This document shows, piece after piece, positions 1-10,732 of a DNA stretch of 64,000 nucleotides (position 1 is its first letter; every line of letters begins with the position of its first letter). Location of the stretch: contig OX485807.1 in NCBI GenBank assembly GCA_950295325.1, positions 32,461,666 to 32,525,665 on the forward strand. The letters run 5' to 3'. The notes beneath the pieces are model-generated. The model saw nothing but the letters and a program-made list of their open reading frames with translations, ran no database searches and was not told where the DNA came from. A program made the translations under genes and the position numbers. Source of the DNA: Polytrichum commune (lineage: Eukaryota > Streptophyta > Polytrichopsida > Polytrichales > Polytrichaceae).

Positions 1-106
1 AAAAGTATCCAAATAACACACGTGGACCTTAAATCTATGATCGAATTGTGAAATTTGGTGATTGTGCTGATTTCTGGCTTCAACTTCCCTTGGGTATACT
101 CTGCAG

Positions 107-1818
107 GATGCGGTTCGGGTATTGCCATGTTGTCAACAATGACTATGCGTCCGGTTGGGGCATGTATGCCATTGGTGGGAGCGAAGACCCCACATTCCTT
201 AGTCAAGGAAACCGATTTCTAGCAACTCACAGTAAGGAGGTAAGCATCTCAAGAGACTGTTGAAGTGCAGATTTTACTAAAGATTTAAAAAAAATTTATA
301 TAAGGAAAAACACTGTCAGCATTCATCATCGTATTAGATTATACTGGGTCTCTTAGCACTCATTTCTGGGTTTTAAGGCCATGGCCAGCCGTATTAGATT
401 GATACTGTCGGGGTACCTTTACAAACATCTTGCCATCTGTAAGTACATGGGGCCAAATGAATAATGTCGCGTATGAGCTCAATCTGATGGGTTATTTAGG
501 TGTCCCCTCAACTTTTGAACTGTAAGGCGTCTAAATAAGTTCTTGCTTATTTGACTTGTACTGAGTAGAGCCATGACTCCGATGTTGCGATTGGAGTGAA
601 TCATGATTTCTCTCCACCTTCGAGTTGGTTTGATTCTATGTGTAATCCCAAAATGAGCACCGCGAGAATTAGAGGGACACCTCAAAGAGTATTGACTCAA
701 AAGTGTGGATAAGCCAACTTGCACCTATTTGCCCCAAGGGCAAATGATGGTTGGTTGAAAAATTCTAGCTCATTCAAGCACCCCCACTATGATTGGGTGT
801 ACCGTAATGGTAAGTTTCACTAAAATGTGACCAAATCTAAAGCGCTTGAAAGGTCGCCCATCCTAGCATTATTATTCTGACTTAGATGGCTTAACCTAGG
901 ACTTCCAACAGGGTCTGGGTTGAGGCCTTGGGATTACGACACTCACCATAGTAGCGTTTCTAGTGTCTATTGTTTTGAATATTTAGTATGGTACACTAAT
1001 TCCCTTGAAAATTATGAACACGGCGGGTGGCAGGTTACAAAGCGTTTGGATGACGGGGGAAGTGACTATGGAGGCCAAGATAATTGGAACTGGAGGTCAA
1101 GTGGAGACTTATTGCTTGATGGTGCCACATTCCAAAGCTCGGGAGCAAGTGACGGGGCAAGTGTATATAGTAATATGGCGATTAGTTTGTCAGCGCGACC
1201 CGTGTCTACAGTGCAGTCAATTACAAGCGATGCAGGCCCACTTGCTTGCGCCGCAGGGGTATGTATTTTCTTAATCTTCACAAAAGCCCTCGAAATATTA
1301 ATTGAAACCAGAATCCACCTATCACATCGAATTCAAAAGAATAGTTCACAATTATGAAAATCTATCCAGTTTCATCAATGCTTGGCACGTCGCCCACCTA
1401 ATAGCATTATTAAGCTTGGTAAGAGTGTTCCGTTTGAGTGGGAATCAAAGCCATCTAAGAGAATGTTCTGCAATTTTAAGCCTTACTAGAGAATATGTTG
1501 AATTAGGCTAGTCGTCTTACAGTAGGCTCATAATGGGGTGATGATGAATAGCTGCTTGGCCACTTCACTTATATCTGTGGTATTCATGCCTAGAAGTGAG
1601 GACCCCACTTCTAATTAGAGAGGTGTTCCTAAATTCCTTGGGTCTACATGGAATATGAACAAAGCTTAATATTGTTATGATCATTTGTTTTTGTGCAGGA
1701 TGGTTACTGCGGTGGGAACTATGACATCCAATCAAGTAGTGGCAAAGTAGAAAATCAACTTTTATTCTCACTTTCTCTCTTCAGTCCCATGTTTGTGCTC
1801 TGGATTTTCCACATATAA
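107..1818 (+). CDS. Pectate lyase, 3' part of gene (three exons)
   Basis: Pectate lyases cleave de-esterified homogalacturonan in the cell wall by beta-elimination. Three exons join in frame: 107-239 (acceptor CTCTGCAG, donor GAG/GTAAGC), 1034-1258 (acceptor GGCAG, donor GGG/GTATGT) and 1699-1818 (acceptor TTGTGCAG, stop TAA). The first encodes the family signature [11 protein letters not shown], then MYAIGGS and SQGNRFLA. The second continues with [22 protein letters not shown] and [13 protein letters not shown], the usual C-terminal part of plant pectate lyases. The third encodes DGYCGGNY followed by a hydrophobic tail ([17 protein letters not shown]), which looks like a GPI-anchor signal; that last point is inference. 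The 5' part, with the catalytic Asp/Arg region, lies upstream of the window. The reading frame has no break. Bases 1-106 are the end of an intron. Confidence 0.88.
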
Positions 1819-3246
1819 GAATTGCCATACTTCATTAGTGATTCTGACAAAGGTTTCTAGCACAGAATTAATGTCACTCGTGGAATTCTTCTTTCAAGCA
1901 CGTAGGGGCTCTTAAGTATTGAGGAATGCTTTGGCTACCCAGCATGAGGGAGCTTAAGTATAAGTTCGAATAGAGAGACAAAGTACATAAAGTTATAAAA
2001 ATATATATATTTTTGGCTTCAAAGTGATGCAATGAAACAGTGACTAAATATTGCTGGAAAGAGATGACACTCATCCCTTTCTACCACTCATCATCTGTTG
2101 TGTGAATAATATATGGAATTTCTAACCCCTGAGATTACTAGTGAAATACCAAGGTGTCATGAGATTCCATGGTTGCAAGAGCTTACATTCATCTAGAGGC
2201 TGCTGTCAAAATTTGTTAATGTCTTTACAATGTGCACTATACAGATTTGAGTTCCAATATACCCGTCTGGCAATCAATCCAAAATCTGACATGTTAGAAT
2301 GTCTGAAAAAGTGCTGAAGAATGTTTGTTGATCTGCTACAAAAAGTGGGAAGTTTGTAATTTGCTACTAGGAACAACACAAAATACAAGTGGCATGGCCA
2401 CCAAGCTAAAACTGCTGAGTTGCCAACATGTTTGGAATTAAGCTGCGTCTCTGTTGCGGCTATCACTCAAGTTTCTTGAATTCATGTTTTGTGCCAATGC
2501 ATGGAACAATCAACGAACTAGTTTCACAAATCTTCCTCCAAACATCCCGACGTCTTGGCTTGCACTCCATAACTGTCACCACTGGCTCCCGGTTCCTGAT
2601 CCAGGGGTGATCTGGCAACAATTGACAGATTTGTGACAGCCATTTTTAGTACATGAAAGATCACCTCTTTGATTTGTTGTGAGTTCGACTTTTACCAATG
2701 CGTCTATCTAAACTTCGAAGTAGGAAGAGATATCTAGAGCAAATGTTACTTGGGGCTGTGGCAACTACAAGATTTAAATCTTCTGTCAAGAGTTGAGTCG
2801 TGCATATCTCACCCGCTGCAAAAAGCAGGCAAGGAACTAACGTCTCGTGCAGAATGCTTATATACAATAAATACCTAGGACTTCTGGATGGTGACCCCTA
2901 CTGCACGAAAAATTGCTTCTACTTAGTTCTAAAAATGGCATTTGAGAGTGTAAACCTTTTTCCTGTTCAGACACTAATTCATCCATGGATTCCTCTCATG
3001 CCTTCTTTCCAAGCATGTTGCTCCTCTTTGGTGATATACCAACTCATCAACTCATTAGAAGCAATTCCAAGTGTTTAAAAAAGCAGCTGTTGTAGATGGG
3101 GAGAGTTGCCACTCCTGGGAAAAACAATTCCTCTATTATTTAATCATTGGATTTATGATGCATAGATAAACTCTAGAAATCAATTAACACCGTGTACACA
3201 TTAAAGCGGAGGTTTAATTATTTCAAACTTCAGCTAATCAACGTAC
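1819..3246. other. Intergenic or 3' region; last kinase exon expected here
   Basis: The pectate lyase ends at 1818 and the kinase on - is still open at its last recognised donor (3246-3245), so at least one kinase exon should lie here. One candidate begins after the acceptor TTTTTCCCAG near 3120 on the - strand, but its short translation has no kinase-like features. Nothing else was recognised. Confidence 0.4.
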
Positions 3247-6200
3247 CACAAATTTGTGCGGCGCTGATGCGGTGGTTGGGATCCGGGTTCAGCATTTGAT
3301 CAATCAAATGCTTGGCTTGGGATGGCACCTTCGCCCACATCCCCTTTGCGATCGCCGCGTCATCAAGTCCATCATCTTTCATGAAATTAGGATTAGTAGT
3401 GTTGGGTGACGTCGGCGGAAATGGTAACTTGCCTGTGAGTATTTCGAAGAACAGGATGCCTGCACTCCACACATCGATGGCACTGCCGTATTGCTCTTCC
3501 CTCAGCACCTCGGGAGCCATGTACCCGTGCGTTCCTGACATTCTTCTTCGAAACGATGACACCCCGGATCGATCTGCCGATTCTCAAACCAAACAAAGAG
3601 TCAGAAATAAATTCATCCAAATTCTAATATGTAGGATTACAACACTACAATATTGTTTGTATTTAGTGTCACCGATTCCGAATCATTATTCAGCTACTAA
3701 AAGCCGTTCCATTCTAATAAGATTCAGTGATAGTGCTTCACCTGGGTTTTTCAAGCTGAATTTGTTTAGACAAACATTCATAAGGATAATTCTAGCACCT
3801 TGCATGACGTATTCCCGGTCCCACCCAACTTGATTACTCAGCTGAATTATGGTTAGTCTATTTATCTTGCTCAATACTAATTGTGAACTGCATGTGTAGC
3901 GTCACCAACACTAGTAAATGTAATTCCAATGTTATAATTTCTCATTCCTTGTGAAAAACATTTTGGGCATTGTAGATATACAATGTTGCAATTACTACTG
4001 TCACTTACTAAGTGATTTTTCATCCAATCGTCAATGACAATGTTTCATCACATATTACATGTTATGTTGTATAATATGCCAAAAGTTGTTTCAATAATTG
4101 CCATTTGAATGAACTAAGAGTAATTTGCCCAGGATGACAATATAATTTTGTAATTTATTCAATAGAAGTGTCACAAGAAAAGCTACCACAATGGCATAAA
4201 ATAATATCACATGACACTAAATATCTAGTGTACTCATGGACCCCAAATAAGGTTGTGAGTGTGACCTTTTGAATAGAGTGACTAAATGCTATGATGACCT
4301 ACAAATCCAAGTTATTGAGATAAAGTCAATTTCATATTTTGACATGTGGAGCTATGTGAGTGTGTATTCTTATTTATTTATTGTTACACCGATTATGCCA
4401 ATTAGTGCATGTTACTATTTGGAGTCACGCAATGCTATAACTATTTAATGAGAATGTAATATTTTACCAAGCCAAGTCATTAATGTTCTAAAATGTTCAA
4501 ACAAGCTATTGAACTTTTCTTAGTAAAAACTAAACTCCTAAGTAAGATCTTATTGCATTGCGTAATTCCGAATAGTAACAAACACTAATTGGAATAATCA
4601 GTGTAGTTGCAATAGTTTATATTCTAGAGTAATTTGATCTAGTATTACATTTACCATCACAATAAATCTAACTAAAATAGATGTTTATGACTCGATCTTA
4701 GAGAAATTAGTGTTGATCACATTAATGACCCTAATTAGTGTAGTCAACAATGGTCACCAAAAAGACTCATAGTATGATGAGATTACATATATCACTCTTA
4801 CTAGTTTACTCTAGGAACTAATATGTGAGTTCTTAGTAATAGGTAATGCATGAGAGGATGCATTATGGGGAATAAGGGCAATGTATGAGGCGTAGCTGAG
4901 CTACGATGCTCGCATTCCTCATAATCCACCCGCATGAATGCATTACCGAATATGAAGACCCTAGGCCATATTTCAATGGTTCCAATTGCTTTGATCAACT
5001 ACTAGGGCATTACGAAAAAAACGTAATGCATTAGCAGGTTGCATATTCTCATAATGCACTTGCATATTCTCATAATGTATTCCATGATCGCGGGAACTAA
5101 TATGCAAAATAAGGAAGTGTTTAACAAAGCGAAATATGGACAGGGGCTTGACGAAAGCGAGAGAGCTTCTTCACTCTGATCTAGACTTAAAACTTATGGA
5201 TCTCTACTCCAAACTGAAACTTGAAATGACAATTTGCACAATCCGCAATTGCTTCCCGCAATTATGAGCTAACTCTAGGACCTATGTGATCTCTCAGAGA
5301 GAGAAAGAGAATCTTCATTTTGACCTCTTATAACTTATGAACCTCTACTCCAAATCTGGGAAGTTCTGAAACTTAAAATTTTACAATTTGCACGATCCGC
5401 ATGCAATTGCTCCCCAGATGCGAAAATTGCCGATCCGATCCGGCCCAGCAGCCATAATGTGAAGTTGGAAGTGCCCGTGATAGTGCAACATACCTTATGA
5501 GGAAATCCAAGACTAATTTGACATGATGCTGAGAGCTACCAACTTACTTCACTTCCAAGCGACTTTCTCTTGTACTCCAATGATCCCAAGATTTTCTGGA
5601 ATATCGAGTGGCCCATTGTTGGCTTCCTATGAAATCATGCTTAGTAACTTTCTTACCCTTCTTGCAGGGGTTGTCTGATTCTGGTCTGATTTATATCTCC
5701 ACCGCGAGTGTCCAGTCTCTTTCTCAAGGTCCTGATGGCTTTGATACGATTCACTTGTCTAAAGAATATTGTAAGAATACTCATGAGCTTTCCAAAGTTT
5801 CAGCAAAACTGTATGCCGTGTCTAGCCAATCCTTGAACCTATGAACGGGGAGTTACGGATGGGCTGCGTGGGTTTTAGAAATAACCAGATCATTATAGAG
5901 GAATCTGTAGAATAAACATTAAATTGATAAATGGAAACCCAAAGGCAGCGACATATATAATCGGTTGGAATTGGTTGAAACACTTGGGTCTCGACCAATT
6001 TGCCCAAAATCTCCCCGGACACTGCCTTGAACTACACACTTCTGATCTACAATAAGAAGAGGTGTATATATATTACATACCCGGGTTGACTTGGAAAGCA
6101 TTTCCAAAGTCGGCCACCTTAATGGGCCCATCCTTTGACACCATCAATATATTCTCCGGTTTCAAGTCGCGGTGCACAACCCCTTGTGCATGTGAAAATC

Positions 6201-6861
6201 TGAGAAACTGGGCGACACTCTCCATAATTTCGGCCGCAAACTCGGGATCCAAGCCCTCGGGATAATTCGCCCTCATAAAAACATGTAAGCTACCCAGCTT
6301 GCAATATTCCATCACCATATAAACACAAGATTCGTCCTCGAAAACATCCACCAAGTGCACCACATTGGGGTGTCCCGAAAGGAGCCTATGGATCTTGGCC
6401 TCACTCCGAACGCGTTCTTGGAGCCTGGGACTATCCTGCAGCTTGGCTTTGGAAATGACCTTGCACGCCCACACGTTCCCGACCATCTTGTCCTTGCACA
6501 AACGGACTTCTCCATACGACCCGGACCCGAGGACGTCGTCCCTACGTTTTTTCGACGACGGTTTCGCCATCTTGTAGAAGTCCGTGAAGTTTCGGGCGTG
6601 GCGGACCCGGAAGATGGAGTTTTTGGGATCCGGGGTTGGGTCGAGCTCGTTCACCAAACTTCCCATAATCTCCGAGATATCCTGGATGTCAGCGGCACTC
6701 AAGTCCCCCGCCTCTGCAGTAATGTCGGACTGGGGGTTCAGAATTTCGCCCACAGTAATGGTGGTGGCTCGACAGACCATCTGTGCTTCCTCGGCCATGC
6801 TTATTAATCCGAGGGCTGCAATGATTTCGGCACTCGTGGGCCTGTTTCGATCGGATGCCAT
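3247..6861 (-). CDS. Serine/threonine protein kinase (3' end not resolved)
   Basis: Exon 1 is 6861-6081 (ATG at 6861, donor CCCGG/GTATGT) and exon 2 is 3573-3247 (acceptor CGGCAG, donor TGTG/GTACGT). They join in phase 1 to give ...NP-DRSGVSSFRRRMSGTHGYMAPE. Visible landmarks are the glycine loop GSGSYG (residues 112-117), Lys134 in ACK, the aC Glu in RSEAK (about 154), HRDLKPEN (230-237) and DFG (251-253), then GTHGYMAPE, DVWSAGILFFEILTGKLPF and a conserved Arg in NPDPNHRIS. All catalytic residues are present, so an active enzyme is expected. The first 100 residues are acidic and not a domain I know. The overall look is CAMK/CDPK-like without visible EF hands. The intron is 2.5 kb and contains a MITE. 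The extreme C terminus was not found. Confidence 0.85.
4385..4605. repeat. Foldback MITE inside kinase intron
   Basis: A roughly 50-base left arm (ACACCGATTATGCCAATTAG...GTTACTATTTGGA...ACGCAATGC) recurs, inverted and diverged, at the right end (GCATTGCGTAATTCCGAATAGTAAC...CTAATTGGAATAATCAGTGT). A related copy lies at 51436-51656. No clear TSD was identified, so the superfamily is open. Flanking intron sequence from 3900 to 4385 and 4605 to 5600 is AT-rich with no recognised gene. Confidence 0.6.
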
Positions 6862-8556
6862 CTGATGGATGCCAACATCAGGAATTGAAATCAGATTAAC
6901 ATCAGGGAAAGAAAAGAAAAAAGGCTCCAGTAATTAGCAGGGTAGTCTTACGTGATCCAAAGCTTTTGAGCACCAAAGGTGTTGGAGTTGGCACCCAAAT
7001 ATAAAGAATCTCCTCTTTAGTTAATAAATGTTTCCAACGAAAGTCTCATGGATATCAACATGTGATTAACCTACAGATAAAAGTCTTTTAAGTATAGTAT
7101 TCATTGTGCGTCCCAATGGAGCTGAGACATACACCAAAACATCAAGAATTGTCAGCACCCAAACATGGATTATACTGTCTCTGGTTAACATGTTTCCAAC
7201 AAAAGCTTGATGGATACCAACATGTAATTCATAACACAGAAAAAGTTATAACATTAAGAAGGGTAGTCCTGCGAAAACTTATAGAATCAGCGCCCAAACA
7301 CGAATTGTATTGTGTTTGGGTAACATGTTTCCAACAAAAATCTGATGGGTACCAACATGTAATTAACGGCACAAAAAGGTTACAACATCCAGTAGGGTAG
7401 TCCTGTGTGTAATTCTGAAGGACAGATGACATGCAAACAAACTTATGGAATAAGCACCCAAACATAGAGTATAGTGCCTTTAGCTAACTTAGGCATTGCT
7501 TTAGAAAATTTTAGGAGCAATTTAATTAAGGTGACTTTTTTAACCGCAATCGACAACGTCATGAAAACAGAACAAGTCTAGGTGACTCGATTGCACTCCA
7601 GTTCTGTAGATTGAATTGAGAAAAGATGATACCCCCCAACAGTATCACTTATAATAATACCATTCAGACTTGGTGAAAAACTGAATCACGATAATAACAG
7701 TAGTCTGTGTATCCGGAAGGAGATGAGACATACACCAAAAGTTATAGAATCAGCAACCACACATGAATTATACTCTCTTTAGTTATAAACATGTTTCCAA
7801 CGAAAGTTCGATGGATACCAACATGTAATCAACAGCATAAATTATATAAATATGGTCATCCTATCAAAACTTAAAGAATCAGCACCTAAACATGAAACAT
7901 AGTCTTTAATTTAACATTTTTCCAACGGAAGTCTGATGGAATATACCAACATGTAATTAAAAGCATGAAAAACCAAGTTGCAAAATGAAGTAGGGTAATC
8001 CCGTGTGTAATTCTGAACAGATGACGCGCACGAAAACTTATGGAATTAGCACCGAAACACAAAGTATAGTGCCTCCAGTAACTTCTGCATCGCCTGCGCA
8101 TGTAACACTACACTCGAGTAGCGATACAACATTGCAGTAGAGCATTTTAGGAACGTTTTAATTCAAGTCTTCTGACGTGTTGGATCTCAACTGATCAATC
8201 CACTCTCACCAATTCTGTCGCATAGTTGTATATGTGATCTGTAACTAACACTATATTCGTTATTTGGAGACTTTTTGTTAATTTTGAGACTATTTAAGGA
8301 CGTGGCTTTCACATTTATAGGAATGAAAACACTAAAAATATGCTATGTTCCCAATTTTGGAAACAAATAAGAGACTCAAATGCATGGAACTACACATTAA
8401 CAATAAGAAAATGGGATATATGAAAACATTTGCATATGGAAAATCAATATCATATTTATTGAATAGGGGTTGAAGTACAAAATGCAAGTGGAATATCCAA
8501 TATTAGGCGAAAGTCCTAGAAACATAATTCCACAACTACATGTATGTTAATATAGC
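6862..8556. repeat. Cluster of degenerate repeats
   Basis: From about 6960 to 8100 a unit recurs five or six times in imperfect form. It contains the phrases CAGCACCCAAACATG, ACATGTTTCCAACAAAAG, GATGGATACCAACATGTAAT and GTAGGGTAGTCCTGTG. Copies start near 6990, 7140, 7290, 7750, 7880 and 8040. A separate segment, 7541-7680 (CTCGATTGCACTCCAG, CTGTAGATTGAATT), recurs at 25555-25790 in the same orientation. Bases 8200-8556 are AT-rich with no gene recognised. The region sits upstream of the kinase start and may include its promoter, but no element was identified. Confidence 0.6.
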
Positions 8557-8904
8557 CTATACGTTCGGATCATGATTACGACTCACTACTTTTGCTTTTG
8601 CAATACTATTATTAGCATTTACGGCCGTTTCACGTTCCTTTGCTTTCATGGCCTCCATGGCTCTAAAGATCTCGGGTCCGCGGCTGTAACCTTGTTTATT
8701 TGTTGACCCCGAATATGCGCCATTTGCCCATATTTGCCGACCCCCTTCCGAATAAGTGGAATACGAATGCGTTTGGGAAACCGAACGTCTTGCACTCTTC
8801 CGTAGGGCCAAACAACGATCAGACTCGCAAGAAGCTGTCTTCAGTGTTCGCCTATCCAATGACGAAGTCGATGATGCCCGGCCCACATTCGTGTACATTG
8901 GGGT
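8557..8904 (-). CDS. Unrecognised coding exon, Ser/Arg-rich
   Basis: An open frame of about 115 codons ends in a stop at 8557. It begins after a good acceptor (ATTGTTCAG/ACC) rather than at a clear ATG, so it is probably a last exon. The product is rich in Ser, Arg and Ala (for example RSVSQTHSYSTYSEGGRQIW) and ends VVSRNHDPNV. No known domain was seen. It may be the continuation of the exon at 9453-9019, which can be joined in phase 0 through a weak donor (CAA/GTTTTT). That join is uncertain. Confidence 0.4.
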   Translation of the reverse strand, partial: TPMYTNVGRASSTSSLDRRTLKTASCESDRCLALRKSARRSVSQTHSYSTYSEGGRQIWANGAYSGSTNKQGYSRGPEIFRAMEAMKAKERETAVNANNSIAKAKVVSRNHDPNV

Positions 8905-9018
8905 CTGAACAATGACCATAAATATATATAATGAAGTGGGTTAGTATAAGTGGTTACAAGTTACGGATGGAAGTCCGAAAAACCCAAGAAGTTGAAATGC
9001 ACTAATACACGGAAATCA

Positions 9019-9453
9019 TCAAGGAAAAACTTGAGAATGCCAATAGTTGGGCACCTTCGCCTTTGGGGCGCTGGTTAGAGCTTTTGGGACATCGACGGGT
9101 GTAGATACAAGCCCGAGAGGGACGTTCGCAAACGCCGGGACATCAATTTGGGGTTCATCCATGCAAAGGCGTCTGGTCGACCGTGGGTTACGGACGTGCT
9201 TCTCACTGCGGAGGGGAGATGGAGATGGACTTGGAGAGTAATTGAGTTTTGCAACCTTTGCAGGAGGGCTATCCACGACTCCGTCTTCAAACCCGGAGTC
9301 TTTGGAGTAATCAACAGCAGAGGCAGCATCGACGGCCGAATATTGGAATAGTGAAGGCATTGCAACGTCGCTCATACCAAGGAAAAGGGAGCCGGTGTCT
9401 GCCTGAGATGCAGACATGCCATTGACGACACTTTTGGGTGCTTGGTGAGGCAA
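9019..9453 (-). CDS. Unrecognised low-complexity coding exon
   Basis: An open frame of 144 codons follows the acceptor TTTTGTGTCTTAG at 9454. The product contains an acidic and serine-rich stretch (DYSKDSGFEDGVVDSPPAK), a SPSPSPSP run and a proline/valine-rich tail ending NYWHSQVFP. It looks like a disordered nuclear-type protein; no domain was recognised. It lies 92 bases downstream of the HAD gene on the same strand, and may be either a separate gene or a further exon of the same transcript. Confidence 0.4.
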   Translation of the reverse strand: MPHQAPKSVVNGMSASQADTGSLFLGMSDVAMPSLFQYSAVDAASAVDYSKDSGFEDGVVDSPPAKVAKLNYSPSPSPSPLRSEKHVRNPRSTRRLCMDEPQIDVPAFANVPLGLVSTPVDVPKALTSAPKAKVPNYWHSQVFP

Positions 9454-9545
9454 CTAAGACACAAAAATACATTACAAAGATAAGGGGAGAAATGTTAGAT
9501 ATTTACATGGAGAGTCCAAGTACAAACCCAAAATCATCAAAGTTT

Positions 9546-10265
9546 TCATATTAATTTATTGAGTCTAGCGTAGCCGTACAATCTCCTAAATTCCTCATCT
9601 TGTGGGCCTAGAGGCCTATTGCCAATTGGGCTGGAGAGCACAAAATCCGGGACACTTCCGGGGTGATAGGCAAGCCTCCTAATGTAGGGTCCTAGTTCAC
9701 TCTCTAGAAAGTTGTCATTTCTATCGCTTTCCCAAGGATCCGGGAATATGCAATTGCCCGGGGGATTGAGAATACTCTTTGCCGGGCTGTCGTCAATGAG
9801 GAGTGTGTTATCCGGGGTGGGCCAACAACCGTGGGGAACCCCCTCCAACATAGGGACGCCCACCCAGAGGTTCTTCCTCAGGACCTTTAAGAATTGAGGC
9901 CCACGACCCCCTCCGACCTTGGGTACAATATTGCCACTACGGTCATAGAGGTCATCGCAGTGTTCTTGACCGAGAAGCAAGCATGGCATTGCGAGTTCTC
10001 GGAAAAGGAAACCGACAATGGCCTTCGTGTTGTCCATGAGCATAGAGCTCCAGATGATGACATGGGCGAAGCCAAGGACCTCACGAAAGAAGCTCCTCAA
10101 ACCGGGGCGGGCACGTACAACCTTCTTATTTATGAGAGTATCGAAATGTCCGCCGTAATCCATGTCTTGTGGACTACGGAAGGGCCCCTTGGACGCACTA
10201 TTCGAGATATGTTTGGATTGACAAAGCACCCCATTGAGGTCAAATATTATGAACGGTTTCATCAT
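9546..10265 (-). CDS. FCP1/SCP-like HAD domain protein
   Basis: A single 239-codon open frame starts at ATG 10265 and ends in TGA at 9546. It has the layout of the FCP1/SCP (NLI-interacting factor) phosphatases: FIIFDLNGVL (residues 5-14) in the catalytic loop, RPGLRSFF, VIIWSSM, and LLIDDSPAKSILNPPGNCIF near residues 155-175. The usual loop is DxDxT/V; here the second Asp is Asn (DLNG), as in a known subgroup of plant relatives, so catalytic activity is uncertain. Length and motif order are otherwise normal for the domain. Whether it is a host gene or cargo of the neighbouring element is unknown; no palindromes occur in it. Confidence 0.75.
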   Translation of the reverse strand: MMKPFIIFDLNGVLCQSKHISNSASKGPFRSPQDMDYGGHFDTLINKKVVRARPGLRSFFREVLGFAHVIIWSSMLMDNTKAIVGFLFRELAMPCLLLGQEHCDDLYDRSGNIVPKVGGGRGPQFLKVLRKNLWVGVPMLEGVPHGCWPTPDNTLLIDDSPAKSILNPPGNCIFPDPWESDRNDNFLESELGPYIRRLAYHPGSVPDFVLSSPIGNRPLGPQDEEFRRLYGYARLNKLI

Positions 10266-10608
10266 GGGCGCGCTTGGTTTTCCCGCGGGGTTGCGACATA
10301 TCTCCGACGGACCCTGTGATGGAACATTCTATCTAGGTAAATGGTACTACTCAAGAAAACCAATTGACAAGCATGGATAAACTCAACACAAATTATAAGG
10401 CCAAAAATAATCCGAACCATCCAGTTGAAAAATTGGTATTAATGTAATTGGTGATATACATTTGGTGAATAATATACATTGTCGCAAAAAATATCTGTTG
10501 AAGTTAATGGAATCTATGCTAACAAAATTGTATCCACCCGCCGGGCGAAGTCGAGGATTGAACTCGATAATATACACACGCCACGAAGGAGGCAGACAAG
10601 GAAGTTTT

Positions 10609-10732
10609 GGACGCGCGTCCGTAACGTGGGAGGCATGCTCAAAGGTTGATTACCTCTTCAAGGGCGAGGTCCGCGCCAGCAGTGCCTCCCTCACCTGGCC
10701 CCGTCATGGGCACAGGATCCGGACGCGCGTCC
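10609..10732. repeat. Two palindrome cores at the 3' end of the DGQH gene
   Basis: The core GGACGCGCGTCC occurs at 10609-10620, just past the stop codon at 10639, and at 10721-10732 within coding exon 3. At the second site it encodes part of FADARPD. Both have shorter symmetric arms than the upstream copies. Confidence 0.75.

Noticed and set aside
6355-6865. Open frames on + opposite the kinase exon
   Set aside because: They mirror the - strand kinase, which has all catalytic motifs and fitting splice sites.
10540-10580. tRNA-like stretch (GTCGAGGATTGAACTCGA)
   Set aside because: It lacks a matching A box and acceptor stem; no cloverleaf could be drawn.
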